Origin: Paramoeba atlantica
Taxonomy: Eukaryota; Discosea
Assembly: GCA_977017575.1 (NCBI GenBank)
Contig: CDRNVI010000238.1
Coordinates: 1-23,747, forward strand
Direction: 5' to 3'
Length of the DNA stretch: 23,747 bases
The notes under the pieces are model-generated. The model had not been told where the DNA came from. It saw only the letters and a list, made by a program, of their open reading frames with translations, and ran no database searches. Numbering within the stretch: position 1 is the stretch's first letter; the number at the start of each line of letters is the position of its first letter. Of the stretch, positions 8,455-17,082 are shown piece after piece. A program made the translations under genes and the position numbers.

Positions 8455-8526
8455 TAACAAGACAAGGATTCGAACCTTGGACCTTTGGGTTATGAGCCCA
8501 ATGTGCTACCGCTACACTATCTTGTT
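8455..8526 (-). tRNA. tRNA-Met (anticodon CAT), elongator type
   Basis: Cloverleaf on the minus strand: acceptor AACAAGA/TCTTGTT (7 bp), T8 A9, D arm GTGT/GCAC, anticodon arm TTGGG/CCCAA with loop CTCATAA, variable AGGTC, T arm CAAGG/CCTTG with loop TTCGAAT, discriminator A. The B box is GGTTCGAATCC. The anticodon stem lacks the three consecutive G-C pairs in the arrangement typical of initiators and the T loop begins TTCGA, not AUCG as in many eukaryotic initiators, so elongator Met is the better call. CpG sites are preserved. Confidence 0.93.
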
Positions 8527-8628
8527 TTTCACATGAAGGTCATGGTGTGAGCCAACCAAATCAATGTGAAGATCAATTTTGATTGTCACCCAATCACTGA
8601 AAGAGGGAAGCCAACAAAAAAGAAAAAC

Positions 8629-8672
8629 TACAAAAAAGGATTTGAACCTTGGACTGGTGTCACTCTCTTGTT
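8629..8672 (-). pseudogene. tRNA-Met pseudogene fragment, internally deleted
   Basis: About 100 bp from the intact tRNA-Met, this sequence repeats its 3' half (AAGGATTTGAACCTTGGAC on the plus strand, with TTCGA decayed to TTTGA) and its 5' end (TCTTGTTTT), but about 28 nt covering the anticodon arm are gone. The pattern matches that of the tRNA-Glu pair: an intact copy and, on the same side, a shortened CpG-decayed copy. Confidence 0.7.
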
Positions 8673-9469
8673 TTCAGGGTTATTTGAAAATGAGTTTCAC
8701 AATCAATGACCCGAAAATTGAAGAAAAAAGAGGGAAAGAAGAACCAAGAAATAATGAAACACAGGTAAGATGAAAAAGTCTTTGCATTCCCAAATTTCGA
8801 AATCCCAAAACAAAAACAAAAACAAAAACAAAAAATAACAAAAAAGAAGAAAAATGCACCCTCTCAAGCTGACAAAAATGACCTTTAATACTAGAATCAT
8901 ATTTTCCACCACAAATTGCAGAATCAATTTCAATATTACTATAACAATATGGATTCAAATTCTCACTCAAATATTGAAAAACTGTCCCCTAAAAAAACCA
9001 AGTGAGAAAAAAGAAAAAATGAAAAAAAAATGGGATGTGTAAAATTGGTTTTAGAAATTGATTTTACCTTTTGCACTGTTGATACCACCAACAAAAAAAA
9101 AATGATTGAGAGTGGAAGTTTTGATGGCTCTTTCTTGGAAAGCATCACACTTCAACCCTTTCACCTTTTTCACCTTTTCACTTTCTCTTTTCCCATTTAA
9201 CTTTTACCCTGCAATCTCTTTTGGCTTTTGTGCTTTCTTTTCTCTCATACATTTATATTTGGTGACGCCCTCTCCTCCTTCAACTTCCCAAACCACTATA
9301 TCTTCAACCTCATCAAGCTCTCCACATCCCCAAAATTGGCTTGCAATGAGAGCTGAACCTCTCCAATACTTGGTCTTTCTCCTGTATGTGGAAATGGGAA
9401 AGATGAGGTGCCCTCCTCTGAAGAGCTTCAAAATAGTTTATTCAACTCCAAGAAGAGAGAGGAGATTCA
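8673..9469. other. Intergenic, no gene recognised
   Basis: Contains a CAAAAA hexamer array (about 8809-8837) and AT-rich sequence. A plus-strand ORF at 9106-9477 (123 codons) is rich in Phe, Ser and Thr from T-rich DNA and overlaps an opposite-strand ORF; I do not regard it as a gene. Confidence 0.35.
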
Positions 9470-10529
9470 ATGAATGAGGATTTGAACAGAATGATTGAGA
9501 CAAATGTCTCATCAGCTCAGTTCTATGTTGTCAGATTGACCCTTGGTACTTCAAGAGTTTGGAGCATACCCACAGGCACAAAGAGAAAATTTGAGAGAGT
9601 TGGTAAACGTAGCAGACTTTTTGAACCCTTGAGAAGTAATGGATTTTTGTTATGACATGAAATAGAAACTCAACTCAAAAGTTTGGCCAAATGTGAGACC
9701 CTGCTTGGGAAGGATCTGAAGTTGTTTATCCACTTGCCCAAATTCAATTAGTTGGAAGATGGTGAGAGGTTTCATGCATAATTTGAAAATGAGTGAGTTT
9801 TCATAAAGTACACAACTTGTTTCTTTGACCTGTAACTCAAGAAGAACAAGATTGCTCAAAGAGATGTGCAAGATGGAGACATCATCGATGCTTTCATCAA
9901 GAAATTTGGTCAAGGGTCTGTGTTCAAAGCAAAGTTCAAAGATTTTGGGAAAAACATTCAGGTTTGGGATGATACAGTGAAGAGATTTCTTCTTGTTGAG
10001 GTTAACTTTATCCTGCAGTGCTCAACACCACAGAACCTCAGTTAGCAAAGATCAGAGTTCAGGATACTGAGGAGTACCAAAAAGGATTAAGAATCAAACT
10101 GATCGAAAGAGAAAGAGGGGAGAAGAACCTTTTTGTTTTTATTTGTGGTGGGAATCATCTCCTTTGACTTTGGCACTTGATGGAAGGATTGTGGTCTGAA
10201 TCCACAGCTTCTTTCAGGACTCCAGGGAAGAACAAGATGTTTGCTTTGTGGATTGACAGACCATAGAAGTTGTCAGTGTTTTTGGTAGAACACTGCAAAG
10301 TTCATAAGGGTTCGCAACAACATTCAAATGCCATTTGGGTGAGGACCCCTGGAGCTGGAGGAGAGCAATGGAACAACATTCCAAACCAATCCAAAAGGAG
10401 TACCCCCAGAGACAATGATGGCTATGAGAAAATGGCTGCAAGGGGAGACATCATATTATCAGTTGAGTGGTGAACTGGAAACAAAGGCAAGAAGAATACC
10501 CCAAACAAAAATTGTAAGCCTGAAAATGC
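9470..10529 (+). pseudogene. Coding-like decayed region, unknown family
   Basis: Plus-strand frames show protein-like composition in patches: 9470-9655 (61 codons, MNEDLNRMIETNVSS onward), about 9838-10040 (with RDVQDGDIIDAFIKKFGQGS and KDFGKNIQVWDDTVKRF) and about 10370-10525. Stops and frame changes separate the patches. No domain is recognised. It lies directly upstream of the 199-codon ORF and may be its degraded 5' part or separate exons. Confidence 0.25.
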
Positions 10530-11129
10530 ATGTCAAATGAGAAACAATCTTGTTCTTACAATCCAGATCCATATTTGGCCACTTTCTCTATTGCAAAGAA
10601 AATGGAGATGAGTTCACAAGAAATTGATGATGTGATTGCAAGTGAAATTCCAGAGAATACAAAAAAAAGCAAAAAAAGTTGTTGGCAGACCTTCCTTCAC
10701 TGGTTGAACACTGAGAAAGAACAAAAATACAAATATGATCCACAGCACCAATCACAGAAAGAGCATTTTTCAGGTTTTTTTTTTGCTGTTTGCACTGCCT
10801 TGTGGTTGTGGTCGTGGTTGTGGTCAGAGAAAAAGAAGAGGGGTTCATCAGGAGGATGGAACAACCACAAAGAACCCCCCCCAAAACCCTCTGGAGTGGA
10901 GCCAAACATGGACCCAAATGTGGAACCAGAGAAGGTTGTTCCCCAGACTAAATCCTGCTGGAAGAAATCGAAGAGACAAAGAGAACAAAGAGTCCTGAAG
11001 GAACTTGAAAGGGCCAAAAATCACAAAAGTTATAAAATGATGATATTCACAGACCAAAAATTGAACAAAACTTTTCAGGCAGAGTGCTCTTCTTCTTGCT
11101 TTTTGAAAGAAGGTTTTCTCTTCCAGTAG
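10530..11129 (+). CDS. Hypothetical 199-aa ORF
   Basis: This is the longest ORF in the window not built from simple repeats or assigned to an element. The product starts MSNEKQSCSYNPDPYL, has an acidic helix-prone region (residues about 30-45, MSSQEIDDVIASEIPEN), two similar Cys-Trp motifs (KSCWQTF near 50 and KSCWKKSKRQREQR near 143), a Trp-rich hydrophobic patch (CTALWLWSWLWSEKKKRG, about 88-105) and a Pro-rich stretch with GVEPNMDPNVEPE (about 117-130). I do not recognise the family. Opposite-strand ORFs overlap it, there is no clear promoter, and it may be part of the decayed region upstream or an exon. Confidence 0.3.
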   Translation: MSNEKQSCSYNPDPYLATFSIAKKMEMSSQEIDDVIASEIPENTKKSKKSCWQTFLHWLNTEKEQKYKYDPQHQSQKEHFSGFFFAVCTALWLWSWLWSEKKKRGSSGGWNNHKEPPPKPSGVEPNMDPNVEPEKVVPQTKSCWKKSKRQREQRVLKELERAKNHKSYKMMIFTDQKLNKTFQAECSSSCFLKEGFLFQ

Positions 11130-11845
11130 TGCACTGGACTCAAGTTTAGTAGATCCACATCACACCATGTGTATTATTCAATCTCACTGCTGTCTAAAAT
11201 CATCAGCCTTGTTCATATATATTTTCTCAACCCAATCACTTGCCACACAAAGGATTAAAAAACAGAAATTTTCTTTTCAAAAGAAATTTATTGTTGTTTA
11301 CCAACTAAATTCAACTTTTGGCAAAAACAGCAATAAAAAGAAATCAAAGAGCAGAAAAGAAAAAAAAAAGGAGAGAAACAGAAAAGAAAAAAAAAAAAAG
11401 AAGAAACAGTGTAAAAAAAAAAGAAACCAAAGGAAAAAGAGATCCTTTCAAACACAAAGTTCCTTTCTCCAAAGAAAGTTTCCTCTCTCCTTTCTTCCTC
11501 TCTCTTCTTCTCTTTCTTCTCTTTCTTCTCTTTCTTCTCTTTCCTCCCTTTCCTCCCTTTCCTCCCTTTCCTCCCTTTCCTCTCTCTCTCTCTTTCTTCT
11601 CTTTCTTCTCTTTCTTCTCTTTCTTCTCTTCCCTCCCTTTCCTCTCTCTTTTCTTTCTTCTCTTTCTTCTTTCTCTCTCTTCTCTCTCTTCTGCCACCTG
11701 CACTGCTGCTCTTCCCTCCCTTTCCTCCTCTCTCTCTCTTTCTTCTCTTTCTTCTTCTCTCCTCTTCTGTAACCTGCGCTGCTGCTCTTCTCTTTCCTTT
11801 CCTCTCTGTTGCTGCTCACCAAAAAAAAAAAAAGAAACAAAAAAA
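11130..11845. repeat. Low-complexity purine then pyrimidine arrays
   Basis: A-rich purine sequence (11335-11440) is followed by pyrimidine arrays (11461-11815) built mainly of CTCTTTCTT and CCCTTTCCT nonamers. A non-repetitive motif CCTGCACTGCTGCTCTTC (about 11697-11714) recurs with one difference 76 bp later (about 11773-11790), so a unit of about 76 bp is itself duplicated. ORFs reading Ser-Leu-Phe or Arg-Lys-Glu repeats here are products of the arrays, not genes. Confidence 0.8.
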
Positions 11846-11935
11846 GCGGTTGAACCGCTGATTTAGATCCCTTTATTTTTCAGGACATCGAAAACCGTGG
11901 AAGATGCTCTTTGTAAACTCAATAAACTGTGCTTT
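11845..11935. other. CpG-retaining island with perfect hairpin
   Basis: A 90-bp non-repetitive island between simple-sequence arrays holds AGCGGTTGAACCGCT (11846-11860), a perfect 7-bp inverted repeat around one base, and keeps four CpG sites. Read on the minus strand the hairpin is followed by a T run, terminator-like. Read on the plus strand, CTGAT, a T-rich tract and TTTTTCAG (about 11859-11882) look like a branch point and 3' splice site before GACATCGAAAACCGTGG. Both readings are tentative. Confidence 0.3.
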
Positions 11936-12059
11936 GGTTTTTTTTTTTTCGTTTCTCTCTTTCTTGTTTCTCCCTTTTTTTTTCCCCCTTTTCCCCCTCT
12001 TTTCTCTTCTCAAAAGTTGTCCCCTCCTTTTTTTTTCCTCTTTCATTCTCCTTTTTCTA

Positions 12060-12180
12060 AAACAATTCATACTGTTGTTCCCTGTCTCAGGTTGTGGCAC
12101 TTTCTTTTCAAGGGATCTCGTGTGTGTTGTGATCTTGGTTGTGGTGATCTGCACCACCAGTTCAAACCAAGAGGTCTTTT
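12060..12180. other. Non-repetitive island with 13-bp hairpin
   Basis: Between two pyrimidine tracts lies about 115 bp of ordinary complexity. It includes CTTGGTT (12134-12140) immediately followed by GTGGTG (12141-12146), pairing with CACCAC (12152-12157) and AACCAAG (12165-12171), i.e. 13 bp of stem with a one-sided 7-nt bulge and a 5-nt loop, then a T run. It could be an RNA element or a small exon (CTGTCTCAG precedes it). No known RNA is recognised. Confidence 0.3.
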
Positions 12181-12650
12181 TCCTTCTTTCTTCTTTCCCC
12201 CCTTTTTTTTGAGTTTCTTTTTTCTTGGGTTTCTTTTTTCCTTTTTCATCTCTTATTTTTTCCTTTTTTCTTTTATTCTTTTTTTTCTTTCCCTTTTATT
12301 CTTATTTTTCCCTTATTTTTTTCCTTTTTTCTTTTTTTTTCCTCCTTTTTTTTTCTTTTTTGAATCCTTTTCCTTTTTTTTTCCCTTTTCTCTTTGAAAA
12401 ACAAAAAAGAGAGAGAAAAGAAGAGGAATTTGAAGGAAAAGAAGAAGATAAAAAAGAGAGAGAGTGAGAGAGAAAAAAAAAAGAGAAAGAGTGAGAGAAA
12501 GAAAAAAAGATAAAGTGAAGAAAAAAAGAGAAAGAGGGAGAGAAAGAAAAAAGAGAAAAGTGAAAGAAAAAAAGAGAAAAGGGCGAGAGAGAAAGAAAAA
12601 AAGAGAAAAGTGAAGAAAAAAAAGAGAAAGGGTGAGAGAGAAAAAAAAAA
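12181..12650. repeat. Pyrimidine tract switching to purine tract
   Basis: About 215 bp of T/C-rich sequence (12181-12397) is followed directly by about 250 bp of A/G-rich sequence (12400-12650). The two halves are roughly complementary in type, so the region could fold back on itself or adopt triplex (H-DNA) structures. The last ten A (12641-12650) serve as T10 terminator for the tRNA-Arg-like sequence on the minus strand. Confidence 0.75.
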
Positions 12651-12722
12651 GCACCAGGAGGGACTCAAACCCACAAACACCAGCTCAGAAGGCTGATGCA
12701 TGACCAATTGCGCCACTAGTGC
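12651..12722 (-). tRNA. tRNA-Arg-like (anticodon TCT), possibly a pseudogene
   Basis: The minus strand folds as a tRNA: acceptor GCACTAG/CTGGTGC (one G-T pair), D arm from GCGC, anticodon arm TCAGC/GCTGG with loop CTTCTGA, T arm GTGGG/CCCTC with one mismatch. The invariant C56 of the T loop is T here (TTTGA instead of TTCGA), a CpG-type decay, and position 37 is G although tRNAs reading A-starting codons normally have A37. These defects suggest a decayed copy; G37 may point to an ancestor with another Arg anticodon. A T10 run abuts the 3' end. Confidence 0.6.
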
Positions 12723-12906
12723 ATTTCTGAAAAATATTTTCCATTTTTTTTGTGTCCTTCTCTCTCTCTTCTCTTGAAGTCTCAAGAGGAGGGGAAGGGA
12801 GGAGAGGTTTGTTGATTGTGATTCTTTTGTTCCACTGGAGATTGGAAGATTTGATTTGAAAAAAAGAGAGATAATGGTTTTTTTTTTTTCTTTTTGGATT
12901 TGTTTT
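12723..12906. other. Short intergenic stretch
   Basis: No gene seen; ordinary AT-rich sequence with a T run near 12878-12888. Confidence 0.4.
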
Positions 12907-12952
12907 CATACTCCCTGGATGCTAATTTGAAAATTCGGACCCAGAGAGTATG
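12907..12952 (+). mobile_element. 46-bp palindromic element, copy A
   Basis: Imperfect 14-bp terminal inverted repeats CATACTCCCTGGAT and ACCCAGAGAGTATG enclose an 18-bp spacer with CTAATTTGAAAATTCG. The same terminal repeats and spacer, in the opposite orientation, occur at 16543-16589. TA dinucleotides sit symmetrically near both ends, which would fit a TA target of Tc1/mariner-type miniature elements, but there is no transposase nearby and the family is not identified. Confidence 0.65.
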
Positions 12953-13074
12953 AATATATGATCACAAAAATATACCCAATCACAAAAGGGACAAAAAACA
13001 AAATGAACCCTATGGGGAAGGAAAAAAACAAATTTTTGAGAAAAGGAGAATGAGGGAGGAGGGGGGGGGGGAAA

Positions 13075-13379
13075 AAATAGAGCTTTTTTAATTACAGAGG
13101 AGCAAGAAAATGAAAAAAAAAAAAGGGAAAGAAAAAAAGAAGAAAAAAGGAAAAAAAAAGATCCAGGAATCAAGATAGAGAAAAAGAAGGTTGGTGAGGA
13201 AGAAAATTGAGAAAAGGGCAAAGAAAAAAAGAAAAGAAAAAAAGAAAAGAAAAAAAAAAAAAAGAAAAGAAGAAAAAAAGAAAAAGAAAAAGAAAAAAAA
13301 AAGAAAAAGAAAAAAAAAGGAAAAAAAAAAAGAAAAGAAAAAAAGAGAAAAAAAGAGAGAAAAAAAAGAAAAGAAAAGG
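13075..13379 (+). repeat. Homopurine tract
   Basis: About 300 bp almost entirely of A and G (AAAAAGAAAAG-type), preceded by (G)11 at 13061-13071. ORFs reading Lys-Arg-Glu on this strand and Phe-Ser-Leu on the other are artefacts of composition. Confidence 0.85.
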
Positions 13380-13469
13380 TCTTCAGCACTCGGGATTCAA
13401 ATGTGGTCACCCACCATTCTACTAACCAAGCCCACAGCAGTTCTGATGGGATCAGGTGCTTTCAACTGG
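13380..13469 (-). pseudogene. 5S rRNA pseudogene or 5S-derived fragment
   Basis: The minus strand reads GCACCTGATCCCATCAGAAC, then after a gap CTTGGTTAGTAG, GGTGGGTGACCAC and ends CCCGAGTGCTG. These match, in order, the conserved central and 3' parts of eukaryotic 5S rRNA (GATCCCATCAGAACT, TTGGTTAGTAC, GGATGGGTGACC, CGGGTGCTG). About 13 nt at the 5' end and about 12 nt of the loop after AGAACT are missing relative to the family, so it is not functional as rRNA. It lies inside a homopurine region. A 5S-headed SINE is an alternative, but no A tail or duplication is visible. Confidence 0.75.
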
Positions 13470-14934
13470 AAAAAAGAAAAGAGAAGAGAGAAGAGAAAGA
13501 GGAAAGAAGAGAGAAAAGAAAGAAGAGAGAAAAGAAAAAAGAGAGGAAAAGAAGAGAAAAGAAAAAACCTCAATTTTGTTTTTGGACAAAGGTTTGTCAA
13601 AGAATTTCTTTGTAATCTCTCTTCTTGTTTCAACTCTCTTTTCTCAGAATAAAAAACTTGTTTTAATCTAAAATAAAAGGAGCAGGACTGAAAGGAAAAA
13701 CATAAAACGGAAAACAAAAAACGGAAAACAAAAAACAAATCAAGGAAAGAGAGAGTGATGGTCTTGAAGAAGAAAGAAGTAAAAAAGGAAAAGAAAAGGA
13801 TGTGAAAAAAAAAATAGAAAGAAAGAGATACAACCACCAAAAGAAAAGAGAAAAAGAGAAAAAGAGAGAAGGAAAAAAAACCACAAACCCACAAAAAAAA
13901 AAACTGAAACAGGAAATGATGGACCTCTATTTTGGGTCCGGATGGTTTTTTTTTTTGTTGGCTCACGAAAGAGGGAGGGGAAGAAGGAGAGGGAGGAGAG
14001 GGAGGAAGCGAAAAGGTTCCAGAGAGAGAGTGTGTGTGTGTGTTCAAGGGGGAAGGGGGTTCTTGGGGGGGGGGGAGAGAGAATGGGAGAGGAGGGTGGC
14101 CTCTGTTTGCTTCTCTTCTTCTTCTTCTCTCTCTTTCTCATTCTCTCCTTCTCTCCTTCTCTCCTTCTCTCCTTCTCTCCTTCTCTCCTCTCTCTCTCCT
14201 CTCCTCTTCTCTTTCTCTTTCTCTTCCACTTTTTCTTTTTCTCTCTTTTCTCTCTTCTCTCTATTATTTGTTAAAAAAGGCTTTTGGTGGACAACTATCT
14301 CAGTGGGCAATGCCTGTTGAATTAATTTTGCACGACTCTCTGATCTTCTTCAAATGTTTTTCTTTTCTTTTTTCTTTTTCTTTCTTTTTTTCTTTTTTTC
14401 TTTTTTTCTTTTTTTTCTTCTGATTAGATGATTTTTTTTCTTTTCTTTCTTTCTCTCTTTTCTCTTTCACTTTTCTCTCTCTTTCTCTTTTTCTTCTCTC
14501 CCTCTCTTTCTCTCTCTCTCTCTCTCTGCTCTCTCTCTCTCTCTTCTCTCTCCCTTTCATAATATTTTTTTTTTTTTATTTCTTTTCTTTTCTTTCCCTC
14601 TTCTTTCTTTCTTTCTTTCTTTCCCTCTTCTTTCTTTCTTTCTTCTTTCTTTCTTCTTTCTTTCTTTTCTCTTTGTAGGTATTTCAGTAAGAATTCATTC
14701 ACATGACTGCTCAACTCACGAATCTTGTTCAAATGTATTTTTTTCTTTTTTTCTTTTTCTTTTTCTTTCTTTTTTCGTTCTCTTTTTCTTAAGATCAAAA
14801 ACCTTTATTTTGTTGGGTGTTTTGTGATGTGTTTTTTTTCTTTTCTTTGTTTTTCTTTGTTTTTTTTAATTGGAAAACTAATTTTTCTTTCTTTTCTTTT
14901 TTCTTTTTCTGTTAGATGACAATATAATCAAAAA
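13470..14934. repeat. Low-complexity purine and pyrimidine blocks, no gene
   Basis: Purine blocks at 13470-13566 and 13680-13900, a GT run near 14029-14041, (G)11 at 14065-14075, a CTCTCCTT octamer array (about 14142-14190), CT dinucleotide runs (about 14500-14560), and CTTT-type tracts to 14680 and 14735-14910. Two small non-repetitive islands, 14320-14356 and 14688-14735, resemble each other (GAATT, ACGA or CACGACT, GATCTT or AATCTTG, TTCAAATGT before a T/C tract) and may be copies of one short sequence. Confidence 0.7.
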
Positions 14935-15109
14935 ACAAGAAAGACAGAACAATTGAAGGGATTTTGTGGTGATGTTTTTGGAGTTTTATGAACAAATTAA
15001 AAAGTCCTTTTGATTTGTTCAAACAACTCTTTTTTCTTCTTTGACATTTTTCAGCGATTTGGGACCCTCAAAGAATTGGAATATCCCAGAAGATGATTCA
15101 ATTCTCACT

Positions 15110-15142
<33 letters not shown>

Positions 15143-15330
15143 GAGTTGAGGAGTTAGGGAGTCAGGGAGACTTGAGATCCCACCAGACGAGGTTCTTTTT
15201 TTTCTTTTTTTTTCTTCTTTTTTCTTGTTTTTTTTCTTTCTTTTTTTTCTTCTCTTTTTTCTTTGTTTTTTCTCTTTTTTTTTTCTTTCTTTTTTTTTCT
15301 TCCTTCCTTTTCTTTTGTTTAATCTTTTAT
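14935..15330 (+). repeat. Diverged 400-bp repeat, copy 1
   Basis: Segments in the same order recur at 16013-16440: GGAGTTTTAT with ATGAACAA, TTCTTTTGAT or CCTTTTGAT with TTGTTCAAACAAC, TTTCTTCTTTGAC, a TCAGGGAGAC motif, AAGGTTCT or GAGGTTCT followed by a T-rich tract, and GAACAGAGA. Copy 1 contains an expanded GA array (15110-15142). The copies are old and differ by many indels. No coding potential. Confidence 0.65.
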
Positions 15331-16012
15331 TTTAGAACAGAGACAAAAGTGTTCCACATTTTCCATTCTTATCAGAAAAGAGTGGAATTACATTGAAAAG
15401 GGTTCTTTTCTTTGATTGATCTGCTTTCAATCAGAGGTTTTTTCTTCTTTTCTTCCTGTTTCTTTCTTATCTTTCCCCTTTTTCTCCCTTTTTTACCTTT
15501 TTTCTTCTTATCTCTTTTGTTTTTCCCCCTCTTTTCCTTCTTTTTCTTTTTTTCCCTTTCCTCCTTCCCCTTTCCTTTTGTTTTTTATTTTGAATTTTTT
15601 GATTGACTTTCTTTTTGAATGAAGGGAGTGGAAGTGGGTGGTTTTTAACACAAACAATAATGGAGAATTCATGATGGGGTAGAAAAATACACTTGGCACC
15701 TTTCTGATTTTCCACCTTCTCACCAAAGGCACTTTCTGCTGTGCAAGTTGTTGTCACCACTATTGTTTTGTCCTCATTATCACACCAGGTTTTCCCCCCT
15801 TCTTTATTTTGTGTTTTGTTGTTCCTAGAGTATTGTGCATTGTTTGTGGGGGGATTGTTGTTTTATTGTTTTGTTGTTTGTTATTTGTTGGTGGTTTTTA
15901 GAGGTGGTTGTTTCTTGGTTGGATATTTGGGTTATGGGTTATTTGGTTTTGTTGAATACCTGTTGAGGGAGTGTCTTGTTGTGATGATAATGTCTCCACT
16001 TTGTGCTTGTGA
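15331..16012. other. Pyrimidine tract and G/T-rich stretch, no gene
   Basis: 15430-15600 is T/C-rich; 15790-16000 is strikingly T/G-rich on the plus strand with GTTTTGTTGTTTG-type sequence. The ORF at 15741-16016 (91 codons, mostly Leu, Val, Phe, Gly and Cys) follows from that composition and is not called as a gene. Confidence 0.5.
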
Positions 16013-16440
16013 TTAACACCCAAGATTGAGAAAGGCAAAACAAATTGAATGGATTGTAAGGAGTTTTATATATGAACAAGTTAAATAGTTCTTTTGATAT
16101 TGTTCAAACAACACTATTATTTCTTTGATGTTATTGAAGAGGATTAGACCTGGTGGATCCTTGAGAATATCAATTATTTCTTTAATTATTTTATGACTCA
16201 CCCCAGTTCAATGTTGGGACCTTTCTTTGATTTGGCATTCCCTTTGTCTTTTGAGAAACAAGAACTTTGAGAGAAATGGGAATCATTTTACCTTGAGGGG
16301 ACACTGGATCAGGGAGACCATCTATTAAGCTGTGAGAGGTAAGGACACAAGGTTCTTTTTTTTTTCTTTTTTTTACTAGTTTTTATTTTCTTTATCTTTT
16401 CTTTTCACCTCCTTTTTCACATTTTTTTTTTGAACAGAGA
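16013..16440 (+). repeat. Diverged 400-bp repeat, copy 2
   Basis: This copy pairs with 14935-15330, about 1.08 kb upstream, in the same orientation. It lacks the GA array of copy 1. The spacing suggests an old local tandem duplication or two members of a dispersed family. Confidence 0.65.
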
Positions 16441-16542
16441 ACTCATTTCTTTTGATCTTTTTTGAAGAAGTGACTATTTTGGTTCTTTCCTTGTTCAGTG
16501 GCAATACAAGCAAAACTCAAATGACCTCAAGCAAGAAGACTT

Positions 16543-16589
16543 ATACTCTCTCTGGGTACAAATTTTCAAATTAGCACCCAGAGAGTATG
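16543..16589 (-). mobile_element. 46-bp palindromic element, copy B
   Basis: ATACTCTCTCTGGGT (16543-16557) and ACCCAGAGAGTATG (16576-16589) are terminal inverted repeats around an 18-bp spacer containing AATTTTCAAATTAGC, which is the reverse complement of the copy A spacer apart from a few bases. Preservation of the asymmetric spacer shows that the two copies share ancestry and are not chance palindromes. Confidence 0.7.
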
Positions 16590-16916
16590 AAAATTCTGGG
16601 GGTTCATTGTTCTTTTGAAGAAAGTTATTTTTCAAATAATGTCTTCTATTTTTGTTTCAAAGGAGGGGGATTGAAAAACTTCTTTTTCAAACCTTAGGAG
16701 AATAAGGAGAAGGGCAAGAACCATCTATTCATCTAACAGGTTCAATTCTCACATAGTGATTTTTTTCATTTTTTTTTATCTCTTCTTCAATCTTTTCTTT
16801 CCTTCTCTTAGATTAGAAGTGAGAATGAGAACAAATATATTATATATTTCCTCATTTATTGCATCAAGATATTGCACAATTTGATCAGGTTTATTTTGGT
16901 TAACAATATTATATCG
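16590..16916. other. Intergenic, no gene seen
   Basis: AT-rich sequence leading to the left end of the piggyBac-like element; TTAACAAT at 16900-16907 also occurs just outside the right end at 19432-19439. Confidence 0.4.
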
Positions 16917-16961
16917 GGTTCCTTCCAGGGGGGCCTAATTAGTCTTTTTGGGCCTAATTAG
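16917..16961 (+). repeat. Left terminal and subterminal repeats of piggyBac-like element
   Basis: A 13-bp terminal repeat, six G, then two CTAATTAG palindromes 19 bp apart, each within GGCCTAATTAG. The partner on the right side is at 19387-19415. Confidence 0.8.
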
Positions 16962-17082
16962 GCTCCTGTTTGTTGGCCAAAATAAAGCACATTTTTGAAC
17001 TTTTTTTTTTTTTGACTTTCTTTTGTGTTTCTTTGAGGTTTTTTCTTGATTTTCATCATAATGCCTTTCTCAGAAAGTCTGA

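Noticed and set aside
11816-11833. CTCACC followed by an A run, similar to the 3' end of the short retroposon
   Set aside because: The upstream sequence is pyrimidine array and shows no similarity to the retroposon body.
11167-11866. Long plus- and minus-strand ORFs (up to 201 codons) rich in Ser/Leu/Phe or Arg/Lys/Glu
   Set aside because: They are translations of nonamer pyrimidine arrays, open in several frames on both strands, with no non-repetitive coding signal.
12134-12171. Possible tRNA with B box GTTCAAACC on the plus strand
   Set aside because: No T stem, acceptor stem or A box can be placed around it.
12273-14423. ORFs of 110-216 codons across the purine/pyrimidine tracts
   Set aside because: Same reason: homopurine DNA contains few stops, so length is not evidence of coding.
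15741-16016. 91-codon hydrophobic ORF resembling a membrane protein
   Set aside because: It coincides with a T/G-rich strand-biased stretch that would give Val, Leu, Phe, Gly and Cys in any case.
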